From Reticulitermes lucifugus (Eukaryota > Arthropoda > Insecta > Blattodea > Rhinotermitidae): DNA of 32,993 bases. The notes below the pieces were generated by a model, which did no database searches, was not told the origin of the DNA, and saw only the letters and a program-made list of their open reading frames with translations. The stretch is taken from contig JAKCWW010002275.1 in the NCBI GenBank assembly GCA_026260175.1, positions 3,097 through 36,089 on the forward strand, read 5' to 3'. The position numbers were made by a program, and so were the translations under genes. Positions 20,438-29,401 of this stretch are shown here, piece by piece (the first letter of the stretch is position 1; each line of letters starts with the position of its first letter).

Positions 20438-21694
20438 AACCCTAATCTGGGAATGTTTGATGACGTTGCAATCGTGACAGCTGCACAGTGACTGCAGTAC
20501 GAACCATACCGCTATGCAACTGAAGCACCAGGCAAAAGAGTGTCCGGTTTATTTGCGGTCTGAGAACTGTAGAAATTATGAATTTCTTTCTTGACGACGC
20601 AGCCACTACCCTGATAGGCATATCTCTGACAGCTGTTAACCCTTTTGAAAAGCAAGATGGTTGCTGTACCTGTGAACACAACACATCGTGCAACGTCAAA
20701 CAACTCCGCAGCTTGCTCGCAGAATATATTTTCATGCTTCGTAAACTTCTTAAAATAAACAGCAATATTAACTTAAACAGCATTAAAAAGTTGGTATTTG
20801 TAATGGAGATGCAATGTACTTACTGTGAGGTAGGAACTGAATTTTATAAATTATTAATTAGATAAATTTCTGCTTCAAAATTTCCTGGTTCAACTTATTG
20901 TTCAAAGTGTATAGAAATAAATTTTAGCGAGGTTGCAATTTACTTCCTTGCCTACAGACAGATTGTATACTTAAGTATTTATGGGTCTGTTAACAGAAGC
21001 GTGTGAGAATCTTCCACAGAATATAGTATAAAATGCTGCTGAATAGTGCATTTTCCTCATTTACTTATCATGCTGCAAGGATCCATAAAATATCATGCAT
21101 AGTTTACACTGAATTATATCATCTATTTGTGTCACGCGTTGTCCTGATGAGTATTCTGTCCGTATTTAAATATCCAGCAGCTTCTGATGTACATGGCCTA
21201 AAATTTTGGGACCTTGTCGCACAACGTGGATAAAATAAGAACGTAATTGGAGAACGTATCTGTCTAAATGTTCAGTGTGCGGGCGACTCGACGGCTTCGC
21301 TGCAATATGGCATTCGTGCCTGCAATATAATTTGAGGACGAACTTAATTTTCGCTAATATCGATCAACTATAACGCTTAATTTTTCGAAACTCAAATGAA
21401 ACTTTATCGGTTCTGAGAGAACCAGCCTGTCGTACAAACAGTTGGTGTGCGAAATACAGTTCGTAGTTTCCACTAAGATCTACAGCTTTTAGTCAAAACA
21501 GTATTCTGTCGATATGACGAATATTTAAGAGACTACACGGCAGAATAATTTCCGGACCTGCCCAGTAGTACTACTGACACGTCTCTTGTAACTACATTTG
21601 CACCTATAATTATATTTATTGTGTCTCTGAAATAAATGAACACTGAGACCACTGAAATATGGAATTTCGTAATATAACGCAAGTTTTCCACTCT
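20438..21694. other. No gene recognised
   Basis: Overlapping frames on both strands at 20442-20865 (63-113 codons) have no domain and cannot all be real. Nothing else stands out. Confidence 0.35.
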
Positions 21695-21978
21695 AATTTG
21701 CTTATTTTTGTGGTGAAGGGCCCCGCAGCAGATGCTACGGACGCACCGCAGCATTGAGGCTTATTGTGCAACCCTGTGATGAAGATGATTAGCTTTTTTC
21801 ATTTTTCCTTGTAATGGAGCACCGATGGAATGAAATTGACAGGAGAAAACCGAAGTACTCGGGGAAAAACCTGTCCCAGTGCCACTTTGTCCACCACAAA
21901 TCCCACATGGATTGACCCGGGACAGGCGGTGACAGGCCAGCGATTAACCGCCTGAACCATGGCACGGCCTCAATTTGC
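21695..21978 (-). repeat. SINE-A copy lacking its B box
   Basis: The minus-strand element is at about 21702-21971: TGCCATGGTTCAGGCGGTTA head, then directly CCTGTCACCGCCTGTCCCGG and on to the usual body and GGCTGCGGTGCGTCCGTAGC end. Compared with 16113-16390, the T-arm half holding the B box is deleted, so internal polymerase III initiation should be lost. The flanks share AATTTGC (21695-21701 and 21972-21978), a possible short target duplication. Confidence 0.85.
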
Positions 21979-22530
21979 CTTTATAATGTATTCACTTCAG
22001 ATTTTCTTAGGTTGTTGCATAAATCATCACGGTCTTTACCAATCTCATCATTACATTCTTCCTAGTTGTTGTTATCTTTTGTTGTTGTTGTTTTAAATCC
22101 ATAATCAGGGAGAGCCTAATGTAAAGAGTCAACTAGGATAACTTCCCTTTTCTCAGAAAAGGACAGCCTTCATGTCGTGTGATATTGCCTTCGTACGTAT
22201 CCAAGGTCACAGTATAGTTCTTAGCACTCGTGTTTCATGTTCAGGAGACTGGGGGTTTTATTCTCGATCCGACCACTGGCTACTCTGGCGAGGGAAATAT
22301 TAGGATCTTTCTTGACCACATTACTCCGCGTTGTTCACAGTTAAAAAATTCGATATATTGAGTTTGAAAATCATTTTTAAATAAACCAAGCACCAACTAT
22401 TTCATTCACGTAAACGCAATAGTCTCGAAGTGGTCTCACACAAAATTGTTGTCGCAATAGGTCTGATTGGAATTATTTGAAATCCAACCACTGTATTGCA
22501 CTCTGTGTCTGTCTTTGGATACCTTCGGGA
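21979..22530. other. No gene seen; (TTG)n at 22078-22092
   Basis: A short TTG microsatellite is present. A GGGGGTTTTATTCTCGATCC stretch near 22251-22270 faintly recalls a B box, but no element can be traced around it. Confidence 0.4.
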
Positions 22531-22825
22531 TGGGCGGGGCATGTGGTGGGTATCAGACAGAAGAAAAATTCATACTAAGTTTCGGTGGAAAAGCCTGAAG
22601 GGAACAGGCCGCTTGAAAGACCTAGGGACACGTGGGAAGGTAATATTAAAATGACTCTCCGTGAACTAGAATGAGCATGGACTGGATTCATCTGGATCAG
22701 GATAAGATCAGTGGTGGGCTCTTGTGAACACGGTAATGAACATTTGGGTTCCATAAAATGCTGGGAATTCTTGACTAGATGATGAACTATTAGCTTCTTA
22801 AGGAGGGCTGTGCTCCATGGAAGTG
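22531..22825 (+). pseudogene. LINE-1r C-terminal remnant, sense copy
   Basis: One frame from 22531 reads WAGHVVGIRQKKNSY, VEKPEGNRPLERPRDTWEGN, IKMTLRELE and AWTGFIWIRIRS, ending GSIKCWEFLTR. Stops interrupt at 22576-22578 and 22672-22674. The block order (WAGHV, then KPEG.RPL.RPR, then W..NIKM.LRE) is the C-terminal end of an insect endonuclease/RT polyprotein. DNA similarity to 870-1160 extends past the frame into TGCTCCATGGA. It is 5'-truncated with no RT domain, so non-functional. Confidence 0.8.
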
Positions 22826-22830
22826 CAACT

Positions 22831-23134
22831 CCTTGTTTTCTAATTTCGTAAGGTCGGTAAGTTCTTCCCGCTTCAGACTACGAAATGCGGTGCCTTCACA
22901 CGGACAACTCAGTCGACCCGGACACGCAGTTGCCAGAGACTGCAAGGCCACTGGGCCTCGTGGAACCGTTCAGACGAGACACTAAGCGGCTGCGCGACAG
23001 CCACTTTGGCAGAGTACTGGCTGGAACACTTCCTGGTGGCTGGGCCACTGGAGTGACACAGTCTTATGACCACGTTCACAAGAGCACAGCAGTGCCGAAA
23101 AGGAATACAAGCAGTGCGTCTGACGTGGAAAGAC
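22831..23134. other. No gene recognised
   Basis: A 96-codon plus-strand frame (22885-23175) runs into the ATC microsatellite, where it reads as polyserine. I do not regard it as coding. Confidence 0.4.
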
Positions 23135-23174
23135 CATTATCATCATCATCATCATCATTATCATCATCATCATG
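23135..23174 (+). repeat. (TCA)n microsatellite, probable LINE tail
   Basis: About 13 trinucleotide units with two TTA variants. On the minus strand it is (TGA)n and directly continues the end of the RT remnant, so it is probably that element's 3' tail. Confidence 0.8.
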
Positions 23175-23845
23175 AACGTAAACAGATGTAGGACACCTGG
23201 GTCCTGTCCTCTAAAACTCCATCTTGAAGATGCTGTTGATTTCTGCATCTTGTTTTTGGTCGATCTATGTCGCCTTTGACTTTTGGTTTGTAGTCCATTG
23301 CCATCCTGGGTGTTCGTGAGTGTTCCATCCTTTTAACATGTTGTAGCCAATTATTTTGGCAGCTCTGAATTTCATCTACTATGTGTTCTACTTTTGGGCC
23401 GGGATAGCGTAGTCGGTATAGCGACTCGCTACGGACTGGATGGTTCGGGGATTGAATCCCGGTGGGGGCGAGATTTTTCGCACCCTTCCAGACCGGCCCT
23501 GGGGCCCACCCAGCCTCCTGTACAATGGGTACTGGGTCTGTTTCCCGGGGGTAAAGCGGCCGGGGCGTGGAGTTGACCACCCACCCTCATCTAGTGCCAG
23601 GNTTAAAGAAAGAGTAGAGCTATACCTCTACTCCTCCTCTGGGCCTTCGTGGCCTGTTCTAGGGTGAACTTTACCTTTTTTACCTTCATGTGTTCTACTT
23701 TTAGTGTTTCTCGAATTGTTGTATTCCTTTGATGGTCTAACCTTGTCAGTCCTAAAAGTGATCTAAAAAATTTCATTTGCGCTGTTTCTAATTGTTGACA
23801 TTCTTTTTTTATTTAAAACCCAAACTTTACTGCCATATTTCAAAG
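23170..23845 (-). pseudogene. Non-LTR retrotransposon C-terminal remnant split by SINE-B
   Basis: The minus strand encodes KYGSKVWVLNKK, then after a frame change in the T-run at 23804-23810, CQQLETAQMKFFRSLLGLTR and LDHQRNTTIRETLKVEH. Beyond a SINE-B insertion (23396-23687) it resumes in the same frame with IVDEIQSCQNNWLQHVKRME, HSRTPRMAMDYKPK and GDIDRPKTR. These blocks are the post-RT C-terminus of a LINE lineage distinct from LINE-1r. The terminal TGA (23170-23172) is the first unit of a (TGA)n tail. RT and endonuclease domains are absent. Confidence 0.8.
23381..23702 (+). repeat. SINE-B copy with perfect 15-bp target duplication
   Basis: The SINE occupies 23396-23687, between identical ATGTGTTCTACTTTT repeats (23381-23395 and 23688-23702). 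It is complete: GGGCCGGGATAGCGTAGTCG, TATAGCGACTCGCTACGGAC, B-box-like GGGGATTGAATCCCGG, CCAGACCGGCCCTGGGGCCC, GGGGGTAAAGCGGCCGGGGC, GAGTAGAGCTATACCTCTAC, GGCCTTCGTGGCCTGTTCTA and a TTTACC-rich tail. This is the best reference copy of SINE-B in the window. One N lies at 23602. Confidence 0.95.
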
Positions 23846-23860
23846 ATTCCTCGAAGAAAT

Positions 23861-26111
23861 TCAGGCCCGGCTTATGACGTCAGAGCTATGCGTGTCCTGC
23901 GAATCCACTCGCGTGTTTGTGGCTGAGACACTAGTGGCTGCTACACACAGTGGACCGTGTGGAAGCAGCGTAAGAACGTGTAACAATCTCCGGAATAGAC
24001 ACAAGTATTAGGGTACAAGCTCTTCCATTCCATGATTTTGGGCACTATAGGTTCAATGTTTATACCTTAGTAAGGTAAATGATAATTTAAATTTGCTGTG
24101 ACTTAGTGCTGTATGCTACAGACATGTGTAACTGTCCTTCAATTGGCTCTCTGAACAGTGACAATACGTACATTGTGTAGGAGACTACGCAGTTCGTCTA
24201 TTACTGCAAGATATTTGCAATAACGATGCACAAACATTCCTTAGCCCTCGGTAAAATTACGGACGACTCTCCTCTCCGTAGAGGCCAGAGTGACAAGTTA
24301 AGGAAACCCTAACATCTGTGCAAGGATATTGGAAGCGTGACATTGTTCACAATGACTTCGTGATTTAGAAATGACGGCAGCGATCAAGCGTTTGTCTACG
24401 GCTACAGCAAACAAGCTTATCATGTTCGTACTTTTTCAATAACAGCAATTGTATGATGCCTTACACGTATGCTAACAGAAGGACGTTCTTTTCAATGTAA
24501 TACATCTTGCCAGGTGCGTACTCAGAATTTTTCACTGGGGGGGGGGAGGGGGGGTGGCTGACCCTGAGACTATATATAATTTATGTTTGATTTTAAAAAT
24601 TAGGCCTATATTAAAAAATCGTGTCCTAAGTATAACTGTACCACAACACTGTTTGCAACTGCATTTAGGCTTCCATACATATAACTGCATGTTCCAATAC
24701 TCGCCTAATTTAAATCGCAAGGTTCAAACTTCTTGGTTTTTTTAAGTTCATCTAAGACTTCCTAAGCTTTCTATTTTATTATTTAAAATTCCCATGTACT
24801 AGTCATCGGCCGATTTCATTGGCTGAGTTCGGCTGAAGGGTAAATAAGGCAAAACGTTTGATGTCATCGTGTCTACAACATTTTTATTTCAAAGTTTTGA
24901 TTTGGGGATGCTGCACTCCTCGCCCTTTGGGTGCGCACCTGCATCTTGCGGAGGGTAATTTCCTGACGAAAATTTTATTACATAAATTACATTACTTTCA
25001 TCTTGGTTTATATGGCTTATTCCGTAATGCATTTACCGCCTCTCGTGAAATCTTTCAAATAAGCATCTTTATAACTAAACTGGGATGAAAACTATCCATG
25101 TCGACTCTGGCGAGATCAGCACTCCTTCAATAAACACAATATTTAATGCGTATCAGAGAGTTGCATGTATGTCTCAGTTTTAAATTATAAGACGCAGGGG
25201 CAATTTTCCCATGTTAATTCACGTATTAATTCCGTGGGCTCTCTCGTGTTTCGTCAAAATCCTTCAGAGGATTAAAACGACGTGTTTATGTGTAGTTCCT
25301 TCCCCAAAATATAACTTAAACTGACTTACAGGTACCGTAAGTACCGCAAGTGAGATGCAGTACAGTAAATACTCGTACAGTGAAACTGTATTTTAGGCCT
25401 GTGATGTTTCATCAAAATCTTGTAAAGATTACAAAATAAAAAAATAAAAAAAAGTGTGTTTATTTGAAACTTGGATTTAGCCCAACACTTGGATATAACC
25501 GGTACCCACTCACCAATTTTCGTACATCTCGTTATGGAAGCTTAGCAGCCTGGAATTATTTAAATTGTTGCCATTAATAATATAATAAAGCGAAGGTGCA
25601 GAATTGTGATGAGGCAGCAGCACTGGCGTCATAGAAGGCAAAACAAACGGCCATATAAGACCCTGGTACACTGATGTCCTTTGGTGAAATACAGTAGTGA
25701 GGCATGGGTATTAGGTGAAAAAGCGACAAACGAGCGATATAAATGAGAAATTCAAGGGCGTTATTTGGGTATGTATGGCAAAAACCGCCGTTACAATATA
25801 CAGATAAGGACAGAAAAAATGGAAAGCCCGTGTGAACAGAATGGAAGAAACAGGAGACTGAATTAGAAACCTACAGGTAAAGAAGAAGAGGAAGATAGAG
25901 GTGACACAGAACAGGATTCTGAGACGGCTATGTTCATTAGGTTGCATAATTATTAAAGACAAGACGAAAACATAGTGTACTTGTTATGCCACGTGTTAGG
26001 GACAAGCAAGGTCTGCTATTAAGCCTGCTTGTCGGCAAAGTGTTTACTGTGCTGTTAGCAAAGTTTCGACCTACTCGTTCGGACAGACGCGGCAGAAACA
26101 CGAATACTTGT
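23861..26111. other. No gene recognised; G-rich run at 24537-24557
   Basis: A near-pure G tract lies at 24537-24557 and an A-rich tract at 25434-25455. Frames of up to 83 codons have no domain. No repeat family is recognised in the remaining 2 kb. Confidence 0.4.
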
Positions 26112-26405
26112 AAGTGTATGGTATGACCGTGCCATGGCTCAGGCGGTTAGTCGCCGGCCTCTCACCGCGGGTTCGATCCCGGGTCAGTCCATGTGGGATT
26201 TGTGGTGGACAGAGTGGCACTGGGACAGGTTTTTCCCCGAGTACTTAGGTTTTCCCCTGTCAATTTCATTCCACCAGTGCTCCATTACAAGAAAAAACGA
26301 AAGAACTATCATCTTCATCACAGGTTTACGCAATAAGTCTGAAGGCTGCTGTGCGCCATAGTATCTGCTGCGGGGCCCCTCACCAAAAAAAAAAAAGTGT
26401 ATGGT
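26112..26405 (+). repeat. SINE-A copy with 11-bp target duplication and short B-arm deletion
   Basis: The element is at about 26123-26394, between AAGTGTATGGT repeats (26112-26122 and 26395-26405). TGCCATGGCTCAGGCGGTTA head, CCTCTCACCGCGGGTTCGAT, the GTGGCACTGGGACAGG body, TTTTTCCCCGAGTACTTAGG and CATAGTATCTGCTGCGGGGC are present, ending in a run of about 12 A. Against 16113-16390, seven bases before the B box are missing, which shortens the T-stem but leaves GGGTTCGATCC. Confidence 0.92.
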
Positions 26406-26594
26406 GTTGTAAAAGTCTTCATAAATGTCAAAATTTTCAGTCAACCCAAAAGGGAAATCTTTTGAAAGAAACGAAAGTGTATTCTTTAAGACGCACTTGG
26501 ATGATCTGTGTGCCACAGCTCAGACTTCCATACATTCCTTAACTAACAACGCAGTTGACTATGCTGTCATCTTTTAGGTTCTCACGGCGAGTCA

Positions 26595-26705
26595 AGCAGT
26601 CTTCTTGGACCAGTAAACGCGCCTTTGAACCCTATTCTGAGACAGTCGAATCCAATCTGCAGCCTCAAAGCATACTTCTTTTTCTCTCCATGTTTTCAGA
26701 TACAA
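26595..26705 (-). pseudogene. Probable LINE-1r remnant, very decayed
   Basis: The minus strand reads ADWIRLSQNRVQRRVYW, comparable to the WTGFIWIRIRS-type block of the other LINE-1r copies, and the DNA shares GATTGGATT and CTCAGAATAG landmarks. It is short, so this is the weakest of the five LINE-1r assignments. Confidence 0.4.
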
Positions 26706-27084
26706 AGTTCTAGCGCAACGTATTTCTCACCACTATATGCCTTACTCGTGTACCACCTTCCCTCCCTCCTTGACTTACTCGCTCTATTAACACGTACGGC
26801 TACGAAGATCCGCATTTATATAAATTTGTCTTCCTGCTAACTACTATTTATTCAGAAATTTTTAAAATATCGTACTCCTGTTTCTTTCTACGGTGACAGA
26901 TAAAATTTCACACTCGTAGAAGGCGACAGGTAAAATTATGCACATAATTGTGTATAACTTCCAGGTTTCCAGATGGAAGAGGACAGATAAACGTGCCGGT
27001 ACTAAGCTGAATTTTAGCTTGCATATTTCCTGAATTTAGTGTGTAGGCTTACTCCGTTTTATCATGAGCACGGTTTTGATTTAT
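26706..27084. other. No gene or recognised repeat
   Basis: Nothing distinctive apart from pyrimidine-rich stretches. Confidence 0.4.
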
Positions 27085-27260
27085 TACCGTTGTTTTTACG
27101 GGCGTTCGAAAAATTGGGAAGAGCGACTATTAGATTCTTCATGCCTGCCTGTCGGTCCGTTTGTCTGTCCGCATGGAACAACTCGGCTCTCACAGGACGG
27201 ATTTTAATGAAATGTGATATTTGAGTATTTTTCCAAAATCCATTGAGAAAATTCAAGTTT
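27085..27260 (+). repeat. Possible dispersed insect repeat
   Basis: ACGGGCGTTCGAAAAATTGG, then TTCATGCCTGCCTGTCGG, GTCTGTCCGCATGGAACAAC and GGACGGATTTTAATGAAATG. The order (FEKLG...ATI in one frame, then a GTCCG-rich block, then GACGGATTTTAATGAAAT) is one I recall from many arthropod genomes. There is no second copy in this window. Confidence 0.4.
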
Positions 27261-28264
27261 GATTAAAATATGACAAGAATAACGGGTACTTTACATGAAG
27301 ATCTCGGCACATTTATGATAATATCTCAGTTGATTCTTCTTAGAATGAGAAATGTCTCGGACAAATGTTGTAGAATAAATCAAAACACACATTTTATGTT
27401 CAATAACTTTTTTTCAGAAAATCGTGTCGTTCATGAGACAATGTAGAAAAATATGGTACAGCCAGACAGAACACAGATGACAACATAATACGACGCAGAA
27501 AAGATGCGATTAGCATGCCGGATAACTAACGCAAAAATACACACAATCATAATATTTAATACTTATTGCTTTTCTACGGCAACAATGGCTACGCGAACGC
27601 GCCTCATTGTGACGTCATACGTATGTTGCCTGTCTTGTTAAATTTTTAAAAGGTCAGAGCACATGCTGAAACTGTGAAACACGAATGTTCACGTTTCCTG
27701 CCGCTTGTATCGCGGTTGTCTCTTTATCAGTAACCTCACATTCCTTATCACGTTCAATAAACAGAAACCTAGTGCTAAGACGAAATGTAGTCACTATCTT
27801 CTGTCAGACACATTCCAAGCTGTTTGCGCTGATAATTTGCCGTTAGGAGTCAACTCTTCATCCAAACACAGCCATAGCAATTTTGTTTCCAACAATCATC
27901 ACACCTATATAAGCAGGCAGTCCTTTTTGTATTTTCTGATCGCTATGAGTAACAGAAAGTACTGCTTACTGTTGTTTATATGCTCCAGCATTTATGGTCA
28001 GCTTCGCAGCAGCAATTATACAAACATCAGTCAGCGCGCGGTTTCATGTTTGCGGGCTCTACTTCACGCGCCCTGTGTTTTTCATAACTAATCTTTATTT
28101 TTGTAGGCCTTTTTTTACTTTATAGTTGGCATTGGTAAGATCTAAGGAATGCAGTTCGTGCTCTTCTCTTCATATCATGCAACCAATTAGTCTGATAATT
28201 ATTCATTTTGTTTACGATGACAAATATAAACTTTCCTGTACTTATTTGATACGCATAATAAAGG
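27261..28264. other. No gene recognised
   Basis: An uninterrupted 128-codon frame at 27705-28091 starts at TTG and has no domain I recognise. It could be chance. Confidence 0.35.
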
Positions 28265-28795
28265 ACAGGCCAATCCCAGTGGCCGCACGGTCTAAGGGGT
28301 GGCTTTGCGGCCGCTCGCTTTCTGGGATTTTTTTTTCCATGGCGCAACAGCCCCTAATGGGCCAGGACCTCCTCATTATCGAGGCTTCATGACCACACTC
28401 GGACATACCACACTCGGTAGGACTCCTCTGGACGAGTGATCAGCCTGACGCAGAGACCTCTACCTGCCAACACCCAACACTCACAAGAGGCAGACATCCA
28501 TGCCCCCGGTGGGATTCGAACCCGCAATCCCAGCAAGCAAAAGGCTGCAGACACACGCCTTAGATCGCGCGGCCACTGAAATCGGCCGTCTGCTGGGATT
28601 GCGGGTTCGAATACTGCCGGTATATAGCTGTCTATCTCTTGTGAGTGTTGTGTGTTGTCAGGTGGAGGTCACTGCGTCGGGCTGATCACTCGTCCAGAGG
28701 AGTCCTACCGAGTGTGGTGTGTCTGAGTGTGATCGTGAAGCCTCGATAATGAGGAGGCCCTGGCCCATTACGGGCTGTTGCGCCATGGGGGGAGG
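28265..28795 (+). repeat. SINE-C host copy, split by a reverse SINE-C
   Basis: The head (28265-28329) reads AATCCCAGTGGCCGCACGGT and CTAAGGGGTGG, close to the tRNA-Leu A-box region. The copy stops just before the B box and resumes at 28583 with CGGCCGTCTGCTGGGATTGC, the B box GGGTTCGAATACTGCC, the TCACTCGTCCAGAGGAGTCC body, GAAGCCTCGATAATGAGGAG and a GGGCTGTTGCGCCATGG end. The intervening 28330-28582 is a second SINE-C in reverse. Confidence 0.85.
28330..28582 (-). repeat. SINE-C, complete reverse copy nested in SINE-C
   Basis: On the minus strand it starts CAGTGGCCGCGCGATCTAAG (A box), passes CTTGCTGGGATTGCGGGTTC with an intact B box GGGTTCGAATCCC (28510-28523), and continues through the GATCACTCGTCCAGAGGAGT body to GGGCTGTTGCGCCATGG and an A-tail (plus-strand T-run 28330-28336). 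Flanks CGGCCGCTCGCTTTCTGGGATT (28308-28329; differs by a 4-bp indel) and CGGCCGTCTGCTGGGATT (28583-28600) look like a diverged target duplication. Confidence 0.85.
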
Positions 28796-29130
28796 GGTTT
28801 AAAGGACTGTCTTTACAAACCCCACTTTAGCTGTTTCAGCACCATGTGTGGCAGTATTCCTACATTCATTACTTTATAAAGCGGCCAAGCTGACAAAATT
28901 CCTTGTTGGGGCTGAAATGAAAGGGGGGGGGAGAGAAACAAGGATAGCAGTATTGGTAAAAAAACATGAAGAATGTCTTCGAAAATTTCCTCAGCATAAG
29001 ACTGACCACATTACCGAAACAGCAACCACACAACTCATACCTGAGTATTGTCACGCATTGTGACTGAGTGGTTGACACTAGTTTCATATGCTGGAAGTCC
29101 CAACTTCAAAACTCTAACTTGAAACTGACA
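28796..29130. other. No gene seen; G-run at 28923-28931
   Basis: Opposed 71-72 codon frames overlap and carry no domain. Confidence 0.4.
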
Positions 29131-29373
29131 ATATTAACAAGAGAAATGAATTGCCGTCAACACAACTAGTAAGTGTTATATCTTTAATTTGGCGACATGT
29201 TTCGACCTCAGAGGGTCATCTTCAGGCATCGTCAGGGCTGACAAACGTAAACATCGCTAGTCAAGATAGTAGCATCTACCAGTATAAAAACACAAAGAGT
29301 GCCTGAGGTCGAAATATCTCGCCAAATTAACTTGCCAGTTGTGTTGACGGCAATTTATTTCTTTTGTTAATAT
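29131..29373. mobile_element. Inverted-repeat pair, probably Penelope-like terminal fragments
   Basis: The left arm (29131-29227) and right arm (29301-29373) are reverse complements with two gaps, around a spacer of about 73 bp. Shared blocks are ATATTAACAA, AATTGCCGTCAACACAAC, TTAATTTGGCGA and TTTCGACCTCA. On the minus strand the left arm contains CTGAAGATGACC, CTCTGA and GGTCGAAAC, a hairpin followed by GAAAC that recalls Penelope-like element ends. No GIY-YIG or RT coding sequence is present, so the family call is inference. A foldback DNA element is an alternative. Confidence 0.6.
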
Positions 29374-29401
29374 ATCTAACATAACGGGATGACAAACGTA
29401 A

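Noticed and set aside
22240-22330. B-box-like stretch suggesting another SINE
   Set aside because: Only one weak motif; no A box, body or tail could be matched to the families seen here.
23394-23667. Frames reading through 23394-23667
   Set aside because: They are translations of SINE-B, repeated at every young copy.
27705-28091. 128-codon frame
   Set aside because: It opens at TTG, not ATG, shows no domain, and one such frame is expected by chance in 33 kb.
28265-28329. Possible genuine tRNA-Leu gene
   Set aside because: It is only a head fragment with no acceptor-stem partner, and the same head recurs at 32931 as part of SINE-C.
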